A stretch of 64,000 nucleotides of DNA from an uncultured Parabacteroides sp. (GCF_902493135.1 NZ_CABUOD010000005.1:62001-126000), one strand, 5' to 3'. Numbered from the stretch's first letter, positions 6,658 through 15,547 are shown. The notes: a model not told the origin generated them from the letters alone. Numbers and translations: made by a program.

Positions 6658-9600
6658 ATGAAGACTTTGGATAAACAGAAAAAGAACGTCCTTACCCTTT
6701 GCGGGGCGGCGATGGCATCGTTGCTTCTTTGGGGATGCGGCGGAACAAACCCTACGGCCGAATCATTCGAACGGTCTGATTATTATACGCGTGGTATCGG
6801 ACAGTATCCGGGCGACCCGAAGGAGGATTTTTCACCTTCTCTGGCTCCGGATCCTTCCACTTACCGGAATATTGCCCGGTTGCGATCGGCTTTTGCCTCC
6901 TCCAGCCATGACTATAACTTAGTGGCACAGTTGGCGACGGACGGCATCGTGACGGACAAGCAGCCGCAGTACCTGAACCTCTCGACTCCCGATGGAGACG
7001 TTCCGAGACGCGAACGCGAATGGATGATCGACGAAGGGCCGTATTCACGGAATACTTTTCCCGGCGAAGATACCTATTTCCGGTTTACGCTGGCAAACTA
7101 TAGCAAAGCGGCCGGTAAACTGTCGCTGGTAGGGACGGTCGTGTATGACGATAACGTGTCGAAAGGCGGTTACGAGATCATCTGCCAGGGTTCCAATGAC
7201 GGAAAGAACTGGACGGAAATCGGCAAACTGAGCGGTAGCGGCCTGCCCGGTCAGGCGCTCTCCGGACGGGTGGTGGTGACCGACCCGAACAAACAGACGG
7301 GAGAAACAACCATGCCGGTCCGCAAACTGAATGAAACGATCACTTTCAATTCCGAAAACGCCTACTCTGATTACCGCGTGCTGCTGAAGATGGCAGGCGC
7401 ACACGATTGGGTGTTTACGGAAGCTAATTTCATGGATAAGGACGGGGGGTTAGTGGAAATGAAACCCTCCCAGTTCTTCAACAGTGCCTGGATGAGTGCG
7501 ACTGCGGGTGAAGAATGGTTGTATGTGGACCTCGGCAGCATGTCGGAGTTCGATAAGGTCGTGTTGCACTGGATCAACAAAGCCGTCAAAGGAAAAGTGC
7601 AGGTGTCGGATGATGCCGTGCAGTGGAAAGATGCGGCCGAGCTGCCGGGTGGTGACGGCCTGATAGATGAAATCGTTTTGAACGGCAAACAGAATGCCCG
7701 CTATGTGCGCATCCTGATGCAACAGCCGGCCAACGACAGCCGTTACATCCTAAGCGAAGTGGAAGTAATGGGGAAAGGCGGACTGGTGGCTCAGCCTGTG
7801 GCTGCTCCTGCCGCTTCGAAGGGAGAGATTATCTTGTCCGGCGGCAACTGGGAGTTGCAGCGTGCTTCTGAAGTGACCGCTTCGGGTGAAGAGATCTCGA
7901 CTCCGGGGTTCAAGCCGGAGAACTGGATCGTGGCGACAGTGCCGGGAACGGTCTTGAGCAGTTACAAGAACATCGGGGCAATTGCTGATCCGAACTATGC
8001 GGACAACCAGTTGCAGGTGTCCGAATCCTTCTTCTGGTCCAATTTCTGGTATCGCGACGAGTTTGAAGTGCCGGAAGGATTCAAGCAAGACCGACTGTTC
8101 CTGAACTTCGACGGGATCAACTGGAAAGCGGATGTCTATCTGAACGGAAAAAAATTAGGCCGTATCGAAGGCGCCTTTATGCGAGGCAAGTTCGATGTGA
8201 CGGATCTGGTTGTTCCGGGTAAGAACGTGGTGGCTGTAGAGATCATCCGGAATAACCATATCGGGGCGATCAAGGAAAAGAACAAACAGAGCACGGACTT
8301 CAACGGCGGAATCTTAGGGGCTGATAACCCGACCTTCCACGCAACGATCGGTTGGGACTGGATTCCGACGGTTCGCGGCCGTAATATCGGTATCTGGAAC
8401 GATGTCTTCCTGACCTCAACCGGGAAGGTGACGGTGGCCGATCCGCTTGTTACGTCTGTCTTGCCGTTGCCCGATACGACTTCCGCTACGTTGACGGCCG
8501 AGGTGATCGTGAAGAACCACGATGCCAATACGGTAAACGGTACGTTGGAAGGCAAGGTCGGAGATATCACATTCCAGCAACCTGTTTCCCTGGCGGCGGG
8601 AGAAGAGAAGACGGTCGTTTTCGATGTCAAGGACTTCCCGCAATTGAAGATGGAAAACCCGCGCTTGTGGTGGCCTAAAGGGTATGGTGAGCCGAACCTC
8701 TACGATGCCAACTTCACTTTTAAAGTGGATGGTAAGGTCTCGGATGCGAAAGACTTCAAAGTCGGTATCCGCCAGATGACATTCAATGAGGATAATCATA
8801 TCCTGAGTCTCTTTATCAATGGCCGTCGCTTTATCGGCCGGGGCGGTAACTGGGGCTTCGGTGAATCGAACCTGAACTATCGCGGCCGTGAATATGATAT
8901 CGCCGTGGCTTACCATGCCGATATGAACTTTACGATGATGCGTAACTGGGTCGGCATGATCGGCGACGAGGAGCTTTATGAGGCTTGCGACCGCCACGGT
9001 ATCATGATCTGGCAGGACTTCTGGCTGGCTAACCCGGCCGACGGACCTGATCCGTATTACCCGGAAATGTTTATCGCCAATGCGGAAGATTATGTGAAAC
9101 GGATTCGCAGCCATGCGTCTATCGGAATCTATTGCGGACGTAACGAAGGATTCCCGCCCGAACAGATCGACAAGGCGTTGCGCCGTATCATCAAGGAAGA
9201 CCATCCGGATATCCATTATATCTCCAGCTCGGCCGATGATGTGGTGAGCGGCCACGGCCCGTACCGTATGCTTCCGGCAAAAGAATATTTCACGCTGAAG
9301 ACCGGCAACGATAAGTTTCATAGCGAACGAGGCATGCCGAACGTCATGACCTACGAAAGCATGCTCCGCACCTTCTCGCCGGAAGGAATCTGGCCGCAGG
9401 ATAACGAATGGGGCATGCACGACTATACCCGCGAAGGGGCACAGGGCTGCACTTCTTTCAACGAGATCATCGCGAAAGGATATGGCGAACCGCAGAGTGC
9501 GAAAGAGTTTGCCTGCCTGGCCCAGTGGGTGAACTACGACGGCCACCGCAGCCTGTTCGAGTCCAGAAGCCAGAACCGCAAAGGTCTGCTGATGTGGATG

Positions 9601-10284
9601 AGCCATTCCTGCTGGCCTTCAATGGTATGGCAGACGTATGATTATTATTTCGAACCGACTGCCGCCTATTTTGCTATCAAGAAGGCTTCCGAGCCGCTGC
9701 ATATCCAGTGGAATCCGGCAACGGACGAGGTGGAAGTGGTCAACTACAGCGCCGGTACGCATAAGGGCCTGACGGCAAAAGTACAGATCCTGAATATGGA
9801 TGCATCCGTAGCCTGGGAAAAGGAAACGACTGTTGACAGCAATGAAGATACGACCGACAAGTGTATCAAGCTGGAATTCCCGGAGAACTTGTCGAAGGTC
9901 CATTTCATCAAGATGACGCTGACCGAAGATGGCAAAGTCATCTCCGACAACTTCTACCACCGCAGCCTGGAAGAGAACAACTACCAGGATTTGCAGCAGT
10001 TGCCGAAAGTCGCTTTGGAATCTACTACTACAGTGGATAAGAATGCAGACGGAACCTGGAGCGCCGTGTCCGTTATCGAAAACAAGACTTCTGCTCCGGC
10101 CTTGATGATCCGCCTGAATGTCGTTGGCGGTAAAGACGGCCAGCAGATTCTGCCGGTATTCTATTCCGACAACTACTTCTCTTTGCTTCCGGGCGAGAAG
10201 AAGGAAGTCCGTATGAGCTGGAAAGACGAAGATACCAGAGGAAATGAGGGAAAGGTGGTTATTTCCGGATATAATGTAAAATAA
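6658..10284 (+). CDS. GH2-family lipoprotein with discoidin-like domains
   Basis: A 1,208-aa secreted glycosidase. The signal peptide ends in a lipobox (SLLLWGC, Cys27), so the protein is membrane-anchored. Residues ~60-375 hold galactose-binding/discoidin-like modules (the second is clear: WLYVDLGSMSEFDKVVLHW ... ARYVRILMQQ). Residues ~395-560 are the GH2 sugar-binding domain, followed by immunoglobulin-like domains and the catalytic barrel at ~720-1000. Family knowledge places the acid/base Glu in NEG (Glu830, in CGRNEGFPP) and the nucleophile in SERG (Glu890, in HSERGMPN). These resemble the exo-glucosaminidase/endo-mannosidase branch of GH2 more than LacZ; the substrate cannot be set from sequence. 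It is transcribed alone, without Sus genes next to it. Confidence 0.85.
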   Translation: MKTLDKQKKNVLTLCGAAMASLLLWGCGGTNPTAESFERSDYYTRGIGQYPGDPKEDFSPSLAPDPSTYRNIARLRSAFASSSHDYNLVAQLATDGIVTDKQPQYLNLSTPDGDVPRREREWMIDEGPYSRNTFPGEDTYFRFTLANYSKAAGKLSLVGTVVYDDNVSKGGYEIICQGSNDGKNWTEIGKLSGSGLPGQALSGRVVVTDPNKQTGETTMPVRKLNETITFNSENAYSDYRVLLKMAGAHDWVFTEANFMDKDGGLVEMKPSQFFNSAWMSATAGEEWLYVDLGSMSEFDKVVLHWINKAVKGKVQVSDDAVQWKDAAELPGGDGLIDEIVLNGKQNARYVRILMQQPANDSRYILSEVEVMGKGGLVAQPVAAPAASKGEIILSGGNWELQRASEVTASGEEISTPGFKPENWIVATVPGTVLSSYKNIGAIADPNYADNQLQVSESFFWSNFWYRDEFEVPEGFKQDRLFLNFDGINWKADVYLNGKKLGRIEGAFMRGKFDVTDLVVPGKNVVAVEIIRNNHIGAIKEKNKQSTDFNGGILGADNPTFHATIGWDWIPTVRGRNIGIWNDVFLTSTGKVTVADPLVTSVLPLPDTTSATLTAEVIVKNHDANTVNGTLEGKVGDITFQQPVSLAAGEEKTVVFDVKDFPQLKMENPRLWWPKGYGEPNLYDANFTFKVDGKVSDAKDFKVGIRQMTFNEDNHILSLFINGRRFIGRGGNWGFGESNLNYRGREYDIAVAYHADMNFTMMRNWVGMIGDEELYEACDRHGIMIWQDFWLANPADGPDPYYPEMFIANAEDYVKRIRSHASIGIYCGRNEGFPPEQIDKALRRIIKEDHPDIHYISSSADDVVSGHGPYRMLPAKEYFTLKTGNDKFHSERGMPNVMTYESMLRTFSPEGIWPQDNEWGMHDYTREGAQGCTSFNEIIAKGYGEPQSAKEFACLAQWVNYDGHRSLFESRSQNRKGLLMWMSHSCWPSMVWQTYDYYFEPTAAYFAIKKASEPLHIQWNPATDEVEVVNYSAGTHKGLTAKVQILNMDASVAWEKETTVDSNEDTTDKCIKLEFPENLSKVHFIKMTLTEDGKVISDNFYHRSLEENNYQDLQQLPKVALESTTTVDKNADGTWSAVSVIENKTSAPALMIRLNVVGGKDGQQILPVFYSDNYFSLLPGEKKEVRMSWKDEDTRGNEGKVVISGYNVK

Positions 10285-10303
10285 CAGATTACAAACAGAT
10301 CAG

Positions 10304-10423
10304 TGCTATCCCTTCTGATATGGGGCGTCATATCTTCCCTGATATGCCCCCTCATATCCGAGGTGATAGCACTTGTCATATCCGGGGGGATGATACCCGT
10401 CATATCCCCTCTGATATGACCCT
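10304..10423. repeat. Five tandem 24-bp dyad repeats between convergent genes
   Basis: Five units of exactly 24 bp start at 10304, 10328, 10352, 10376 and 10400. The consensus is TCATATC-N5-TGATATG-N5 with C/G-rich spacers; TCATATC and GATATGA are complementary, so each unit can form a small hairpin. It fills the gap between the GH2 gene and the response regulator gene, which converge. It may act as a bidirectional transcript end or protein-binding array. Confidence 0.8.
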
Positions 10424-10456
10424 GCCATAGAAAAAATGTTAAAAGGGTGAGCCTTG

Positions 10457-11152
10457 TCAGGCCGTAGTAATCATAAGACCGATCCCTTTTACCGTTTTAA
10501 TACTGACGGCTTCATCCATGGAAATCAACTTACGCAACTTGGTGACGAATACATCCAGGCTACGGGAAGCAAAGTAATCGCCTTCCGTGTTCCAGAACTT
10601 GTCGAGGATCACTTCCCGGCGGATCACTTCTCCCGGCTTGCGGAACAGAAGTTCCAGAATCCCCGCTTCACGTGGGGTAAGCAGCTGGGCGCTGCCGGAA
10701 ATATGACGCAGTCTTGCCTGCGCTGGCTCTAAGGTGTAACCGCCTACGGTAAAAGTCTGTTGAGTGTTTTTTTCTGTTATTCCCTGTGTCATGCGGAGCA
10801 AAGCACGGACGTGCGCATCCAGTTCTTCGGGCAGGAACGGTTTCTTGACATAATTGTTGACTCCTAATTCGTAACCTTTCACGACGTCTTTGGGAGATAC
10901 GCGGGCGGAAGAGAAGAGGATCGGAATCTCACGGTCTGTCTCCCGGATGCGGCGTACCATTTCGTAACCGTCCATGACCGGCATTTCGATGTCCGCAACG
11001 ATCACATCCGGTTTATCCTGCCGGTATGCTTCCAAGCCTTCTTGCCCGTTGTTGGCGATAGTCACTTCGTAATCGCCGATCATATCTTCCAAAGCAGCCT
11101 GAATCATATAACTCAGGTTTGCATCGTCTTCTACTAATAATAATCTGATCAT
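10457..11152 (-). CDS. OmpR-family response regulator
   Basis: A 231-aa response regulator. Residues 1-120 are the receiver domain with acidic pocket EDD (8-10), phosphoacceptor Asp54 (VIVADIEMP), switch Ser (ILFSSARV) and Lys in KKPF. Residues ~130-228 are a winged-helix output domain (LLTPREAGILELLFRKPGEVI ... SLDVFVTKLRKLI ... VKGIGLMI). It overlaps the kinase gene upstream by 4 bases (ATGA), so the two are translated together. The TAAC triplet boxes near 12424 and 360 are plausible targets (inference). Confidence 0.9.
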   Translation of the reverse strand: MIRLLLVEDDANLSYMIQAALEDMIGDYEVTIANNGQEGLEAYRQDKPDVIVADIEMPVMDGYEMVRRIRETDREIPILFSSARVSPKDVVKGYELGVNNYVKKPFLPEELDAHVRALLRMTQGITEKNTQQTFTVGGYTLEPAQARLRHISGSAQLLTPREAGILELLFRKPGEVIRREVILDKFWNTEGDYFASRSLDVFVTKLRKLISMDEAVSIKTVKGIGLMITTA

Positions 11153-12357
11153 ACTGTTATTTCGTTTTCTGTTGGTAAAGGCAATGAGATTGTGAACTCG
11201 CTGTATTTTCCTTCCTTGCTCTCGACGCTGACATAACCGCCGTGCGAGCGGGCGGTGTTCATCACATAGTTCAGCCCCAGTCCGAACCCGGTAACACCGT
11301 TTGCCGCACTGCGACGGCTGGCGGAGGCGCGTTCGAACTTGTCAAAGATATGGTTTTGTTCGGAAAGTGAGATGCCGATTCCGTTATCCCTTACCTTGAT
11401 TTGTATGAATTTATTGTACGTGCAGGAAGCGATTTGTATTTCGACTGTCTCTTTCGAGTATTTGATGGCATTGTCTATCAGGTTGCTGACAGCTTCTTTC
11501 AGATACTCTTCGTCTGCAAATATCTCTTCCTTTTCCAGGTTCAACTTAAACGTCACAGGTTTGTTTGTTTTGGCGGAAAACATCCGGGTCAGTTCTTCTA
11601 TCATCGGGCGGATGGGAATCCAGTCTTTTTCTAACAGGAGTTGTCCGTGCTCCAACTTGGAAATGGTCAGCACTTTGTTGGCCAATGCCATCAGGTGCTC
11701 TGCTTCCTCTTCTAATATATCGAAGAATTTATCTTTTTTATCCGGCATTTTATCCAGTTTCCCGCTCCGGAGGATGCGAGTACCCGTCAGGATGGTACTG
11801 AGCGGGTTTTTCATATCGTGGATCATGGCATAGGAGAAGTCTTCCCGCATTCGGGCGATCTCGTCCTGCCGCTTGATGATATCGGTCTGTTTCTGGATTC
11901 CGATCAGCAGGATGACCAATGCGATGGCTGTTCCGAAAAAGTAATATAGCAGCCTGCCGATGGAGCCTGCGCGTGGATTGATGATATGAGCCCGGATGCC
12001 TTGCGTGTCGTCGATCGGATATGCAAATGTATGACGCTCGTTGAGCAGTTGTTCGTAGTCGGAGAAGTACCGGATGTCCTTTCTTAGAACTGTTTTCGGG
12101 TCGCTGAGGGAAACCGTGTCTATGCGGAACATCAGTTTATTGAGGTCTTTCTTGTTGAGTTCCTCTCTGAACAGGGCCGGAAATACGTTTGTCTGGTCTG
12201 CATCATACCGTTCCGTTGCATGGCAAAAAGCTTCATATACCTGCCGTGCCAGCAGATCTTTTGTCAGGGAATAGCTTCTCCCGATCCATTGCCCCATCAG
12301 GAAAAGGACGATAAAAACGGCTACTGCCGTCAAAATGATATAGAATGATTTCGTCAT
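11149..12357 (-). CDS. Membrane sensor histidine kinase
   Basis: A 402-aa sensor kinase. Membrane segments lie at ~5-26 and ~134-154, enclosing a periplasmic sensor region of about 105 residues without a domain I recognise. The dimerisation helix contains the phosphoacceptor His180 (AMIHDMKNPLSTIL). The ATPase domain has the N box (EAVSNLIDNAIKYS), the G1 box (VRDNGIGIS) and the G2 region (GFGLGLNYV). It is cotranscribed with the response regulator gene that follows with 4-base overlap. A minus-strand -7 element lies at 12378-12385, and the gene is divergent from the DUF3267-like gene at 12509. Confidence 0.9.
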   Translation of the reverse strand: MTKSFYIILTAVAVFIVLFLMGQWIGRSYSLTKDLLARQVYEAFCHATERYDADQTNVFPALFREELNKKDLNKLMFRIDTVSLSDPKTVLRKDIRYFSDYEQLLNERHTFAYPIDDTQGIRAHIINPRAGSIGRLLYYFFGTAIALVILLIGIQKQTDIIKRQDEIARMREDFSYAMIHDMKNPLSTILTGTRILRSGKLDKMPDKKDKFFDILEEEAEHLMALANKVLTISKLEHGQLLLEKDWIPIRPMIEELTRMFSAKTNKPVTFKLNLEKEEIFADEEYLKEAVSNLIDNAIKYSKETVEIQIASCTYNKFIQIKVRDNGIGISLSEQNHIFDKFERASASRRSAANGVTGFGLGLNYVMNTARSHGGYVSVESKEGKYSEFTISLPLPTENEITV

Positions 12358-12377
12358 AGCTTCTTAAATTATGCCGG

Positions 12378-12385
12378 CAAATATA
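12378..12385 (-). promoter_or_regulatory. -7 promoter element of the kinase/regulator operon
   Basis: The minus strand reads TATATTTG, a TAnnTTTG match 20 bases before the kinase start codon. Confidence 0.5.
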
Positions 12386-12423
12386 GGCATTCCATTATAT
12401 CCTGCATCTTCTATTTCCTATCT

Positions 12424-12479
12424 TAACCTAAAGATAACGTTGGGATAACCTTCCGTCTCATTCGTTACCCATATCTTTG
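12424..12479 (+). promoter_or_regulatory. Triple TAAC box promoter of the DUF3267-like operon
   Basis: TAAC boxes at 12424, 12435 and 12446 are spaced 11 bp. The last ends 22 bases before TATCTTTG (12472-12479), a full -7 element; the start codon follows 29 bases later. The layout is identical in box sequence, period, orientation and distance to the DUF3836 promoter at 330-387. It lies in the divergent gap next to the kinase/regulator operon, which makes that regulator the natural candidate. Confidence 0.65.
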
Positions 12480-12508
12480 CAGTGTAGAAATCGAAAAACA
12501 AATACGAT

Positions 12509-13108
12509 ATGGAAACAAAAGAAAGAAATGTAGGAGAATATGCACGTCCAGAAGGGGTGGAGGTGAAAGTTAGTACCGGGCGGATAACGGGAATCATTTT
12601 TTTGTCAATGTTTATTCTCGTGATTGTGAGTGCTTTATTATATAATTATATTTGGGGCGAAGTTTCAAGCTACCGCTCGGAGTATGAATTGGGGCATGCC
12701 GTAAGGTTTGAAGCATTCACTTTAAGGGGGGGAATGAATATGATTCTTTGCCTTTTAGGATATATATTACTTCAATATATAGCGTTATATTGTTTTTCCG
12801 GAAGAGATTTCCGGGCGTTACGTTGGAATATGGATTGGAAATCGTGGGGTTTTCTTCTGACAAAGCCTCTGGCTTTGAAATACTATCGTATAGCTTTGCT
12901 ATTGCCATTCTTTGTATTGGGATTATTTCCGATGATACATGGCTTTTGTACAGGAAATAGTATGATCTACTTTATTGGCATATATTGTGTTTTGTGTAGC
13001 AGTGGCGATTGTTACTATTTCTGGAAGCTCCGCTCTTTTAATGACAATGATAAGATTATAGACGGCAATGAATCTTTTAGCGCTACCATTATCAAAGGAA
13101 CTTATTAA
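12509..13108 (+). CDS. DUF3267-like membrane protein lacking the zincin motif
   Basis: A 199-aa protein with about four hydrophobic segments (~27-46, ~75-94, ~122-142, ~148-165). The C-terminal part (YCVLCSSGDCYYFWKLRSFNDNDKIIDG) resembles the conserved end of DUF3267 proteins, a putative membrane zinc peptidase family. The usual HExxH-like motif of such peptidases is not visible; the matching segment reads LLQYIALYCF. It may therefore be a catalytically dead relative, or only a distant look-alike. It is the first gene of a probable operon with the 54-aa membrane protein 12 bases downstream, driven by the TAAC box promoter. Confidence 0.5.
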   Translation: METKERNVGEYARPEGVEVKVSTGRITGIIFLSMFILVIVSALLYNYIWGEVSSYRSEYELGHAVRFEAFTLRGGMNMILCLLGYILLQYIALYCFSGRDFRALRWNMDWKSWGFLLTKPLALKYYRIALLLPFFVLGLFPMIHGFCTGNSMIYFIGIYCVLCSSGDCYYFWKLRSFNDNDKIIDGNESFSATIIKGTY

Positions 13109-13120
13109 ACATATTATAGT

Positions 13121-13285
13121 ATGGAATCAAAATTACACCGACTGATTACGCGTTATTGCGCGGACAAGAGATATCGGAATTGCATAAATATTCTATTATG
13201 CTTAGTCTCACTGGCAATGATCTATCGTTTAGGCTATGTTGTAGGCAAGTTTATCTATTACGTGAAACTTGATTTCTTTTCCTGA
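13121..13285 (+). CDS. 54-aa membrane protein
   Basis: A small frame (ATG at 13121, TGA at 13283) encoding 54 residues: a basic N-terminus (MESKLHRLITRYCADKRYR), one hydrophobic helix (INILLCLVSLAMIYRLGYVV) and a short basic tail. It starts 12 bases after the DUF3267-like gene and is most likely cotranscribed. I do not recognise the family. The charged-then-hydrophobic layout with positive residues before the helix supports a real inner-membrane protein. Confidence 0.55.
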   Translation: MESKLHRLITRYCADKRYRNCINILLCLVSLAMIYRLGYVVGKFIYYVKLDFFS

Positions 13286-13307
13286 TTATTACTAAAATAT
13301 TACGCAG
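13286..13307. promoter_or_regulatory. 22-bp box matching the GLPGLI upstream box
   Basis: The box contains TTATTACTAAAATATTACG, with TTAC at 13289 and 13300 (11-bp period). It matches 5508-5529 at 20 of 22 positions. It lies 45 bases upstream of the -7 element TACCTTTG of the kinase gene at 13383. Confidence 0.4.
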
Positions 13308-13352
13308 CCCCAAAAAGATCCGTTTTCGTACGGAACTTATCGGGCTGCTCTT

Positions 13353-13360
13353 TACCTTTG
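13353..13360 (+). promoter_or_regulatory. -7 promoter element of the second kinase/regulator operon
   Basis: TACCTTTG, a full TAnnTTTG match, 22 bases before the ATG at 13383. Confidence 0.5.
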
Positions 13361-13382
13361 CCGGAAAGAATACCGGAAGCAG

Positions 13383-14807
13383 ATGGAAAAGCGGATCAAA
13401 CTGATTTATATATTATCGTTATTTTCGGCTTTGATGGCAATAAGCGTGCAAGCCTATTGGCTCTATAATCAGTATCGTTATGAAGTAGAGCGGTATGCCG
13501 GTGAAATTGCCGCCGATGTGTTACGCGCCGGAGACGAAGAGTTTGCCGAACGCAGGAAGATGGCGATAGGGAATGAAACTTCTTATATAATAGATCGCAG
13601 TTCGCATACTAAATCCGGATCCTCTATTGTCCGGAATGTGCAAACGCAACTTTGTTTTGATTTTAAAACGGATATCCTGATCGATTCAATAATTAAAGGT
13701 CAGGTAGATATGACAAAATTAAACCTCTCATTTGATGCTACCTTACCGGAAGACAGCATTATTCATGGCGTAGAACGAAATGTCGTTAATTACTATATCC
13801 CTTTCCGGGTGGAACGGCTGGATAGTGTGCTCCGGGCACGTTTGCCGCAATACGATTTCCGGGTTGCTTTTTTGCCGGAAGGAGATACGTTGAGCCGTTT
13901 CAATTCCTGGGAGATTTTGCCGGAACATCTGTTTCCGCCTTGCCTGGGAGTCAAATACCGGTATGCCCCGTTGGATCGGAAAGGGGTGATGATAGAAGTC
14001 GGTTTTCCGGTAAACCCTCTCCTGAAGCGGATGGTGGGGCAACTGGCCTTAAGCCTGTTCCTGATCTTGTTGCTGCTTTCCTGCCTGGGGTTGCAAATCG
14101 ATACGATACTTAAACAGCATAAGCTCGGCGAACTGCGTGAAAGCTTTGTCCATACGATGATCCACGAATTGAGACGTCCGGTGCAAACCTTGAAAATGTG
14201 TGTTTCCTTCTTGGACGACAAGCAGATGCGCACGGATGAGGTTGCCTGCGACGGCGTCGTTCAGGACGCCCTGTTCGAACTGGATAACCTTTCCGCTTAT
14301 CTGGGAAAACTGAAAAATATGGTGAGCGCCGACGGTAGTGCGACGTTGCTGCATCCCGTCCCGTTCAATTTACAGGAATTGGTTGAGAAGGTGATCCGTC
14401 TGGTTCATATCCCATCCGGGAAACAGGTCGCTTTTTCTACAGCTTTCCCGCCTGATCTTCCACAGGTTACGGCTGATCCGGTGCATATTGCCAATATCCT
14501 GAGTAACCTGATAGAGAATGCGATCAAATATTCCGGCCCCGAAGTCAATATCCGCGTGGTCGTGATCCGGAATGACAGGCTGATAGAACTGACCGTAACT
14601 GATAATGGCGTTGGCATTTCTGCCGACGAACAGACGAAAGTATTCGAGAAATTCTATCGTTCCGCCCATTTGCCGGATAAGCAAATTCCCGGCCTGGGAC
14701 TGGGATTGAGTTATGTGCGACAAATAGCCGAAGCCCATCACGGGCAAGTCTCGCTTCGCAGTGAAGTGGGAAAGGGAACGGAAGTGACAGTTGGATTACC
14801 GATATAA
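13383..14807 (+). CDS. Membrane sensor histidine kinase
   Basis: A 474-aa sensor kinase. Membrane helices at ~7-27 and ~219-238 enclose a periplasmic region of about 190 residues with no domain I can name. The phosphoacceptor is His261 in MIHELRRPVQTLK. The ATPase domain shows NILSNLIENAIKYS (N box), VTDNGVGIS (G1) and GLGLGLSYV (G2). The response regulator gene starts 6 bases downstream, so they form a pair. The 22-bp box upstream is shared with the GLPGLI operon promoter at ~5.5 kb, suggesting that operon as a target and autoregulation (inference). Confidence 0.9.
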   Translation: MEKRIKLIYILSLFSALMAISVQAYWLYNQYRYEVERYAGEIAADVLRAGDEEFAERRKMAIGNETSYIIDRSSHTKSGSSIVRNVQTQLCFDFKTDILIDSIIKGQVDMTKLNLSFDATLPEDSIIHGVERNVVNYYIPFRVERLDSVLRARLPQYDFRVAFLPEGDTLSRFNSWEILPEHLFPPCLGVKYRYAPLDRKGVMIEVGFPVNPLLKRMVGQLALSLFLILLLLSCLGLQIDTILKQHKLGELRESFVHTMIHELRRPVQTLKMCVSFLDDKQMRTDEVACDGVVQDALFELDNLSAYLGKLKNMVSADGSATLLHPVPFNLQELVEKVIRLVHIPSGKQVAFSTAFPPDLPQVTADPVHIANILSNLIENAIKYSGPEVNIRVVVIRNDRLIELTVTDNGVGISADEQTKVFEKFYRSAHLPDKQIPGLGLGLSYVRQIAEAHHGQVSLRSEVGKGTEVTVGLPI

Positions 14808-14813
14808 AACGAT

Positions 14814-15497
14814 ATGGCGACACCTTTGAAAATACTTTTTGCTGACGACGACCTGAAATATTCCCTTCTTCTGAAACGTTTCCTGGAGAAAGAAGGCTAC
14901 GACGTGACTTATACCGGAAACGGGACGATGGCCCTTGAACAGTTTCCGGCTGTTAAGCCCGATCTTGTCCTTTTGGATATCAATATGCCGGGGTTGAACG
15001 GTTTCGAAGTGGCTGAAAAGATACGGGAAACAGACCGCCATGTCCTGATCTTTTTCCTGTCCGACCGGTCGGACAAAACCGACCGCCTGAAAGGTTTCAG
15101 CCTCAAGGGGAATGACTATCTTGCCAAACCCTTCTATCCGGAAGAACTGTTAGCACGAATCCGGGAACGTTTCGAAGCCGATCCCGAAGTGGCTGTCGAA
15201 GAGGAAATCTATCATTTTGCCAATACCGTCTTCGACTATTCCACAAATGAAATCCGTACGGGCAACAGCAAGACGCTGATCACCTCCCGTCAGGCTGAAA
15301 TTCTTCGCATCCTCGCCCGTAATCCGAATGTCGCGATCGACCGTGAGATCATCCTTTCCGCCGTATGGGGAAATGCCTCTTACGCCAACTCCTTGGCATT
15401 AAACGTGCAGATCACCTACCTCCGCAAAGCCTTGCACAACGACCCCTCGACAGGCATCGTTTCCCTGACAAAAAAAGGCTATATGCTGAAAGGATAA
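14814..15497 (+). CDS. OmpR-family response regulator
   Basis: A 227-aa response regulator. The receiver domain has acidic residues DDD (11-13), phosphoacceptor Asp55 (LVLLDINMPG), Ser in FFLSDRSD and Lys in AKPFYPEE. The winged-helix domain covers ~130-226 (LITSRQAEILRILARNP ... ALNVQITYLRKAL ... TKKGYML). It is the partner of the kinase encoded immediately upstream. It differs clearly from the regulator encoded at 10457, so the window holds two independent two-component systems. Confidence 0.9.
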   Translation: MATPLKILFADDDLKYSLLLKRFLEKEGYDVTYTGNGTMALEQFPAVKPDLVLLDINMPGLNGFEVAEKIRETDRHVLIFFLSDRSDKTDRLKGFSLKGNDYLAKPFYPEELLARIRERFEADPEVAVEEEIYHFANTVFDYSTNEIRTGNSKTLITSRQAEILRILARNPNVAIDREIILSAVWGNASYANSLALNVQITYLRKALHNDPSTGIVSLTKKGYMLKG

Positions 15498-15508
15498 AAA
15501 AACTTGCT

Positions 15509-15516
15509 ATCTTTGT
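15509..15516 (+). promoter_or_regulatory. -7 promoter element of the DUF4254/glycosyltransferase cluster
   Basis: TATCTTTG, a full TAnnTTTG match, 31 bases before the DUF4254 start at 15548. It excludes the longer frame that begins at 15365 inside the response regulator gene. Confidence 0.6.
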
Positions 15517-15547
15517 ACGTCTGTATTTACTAAGTAAATTGAACTGT

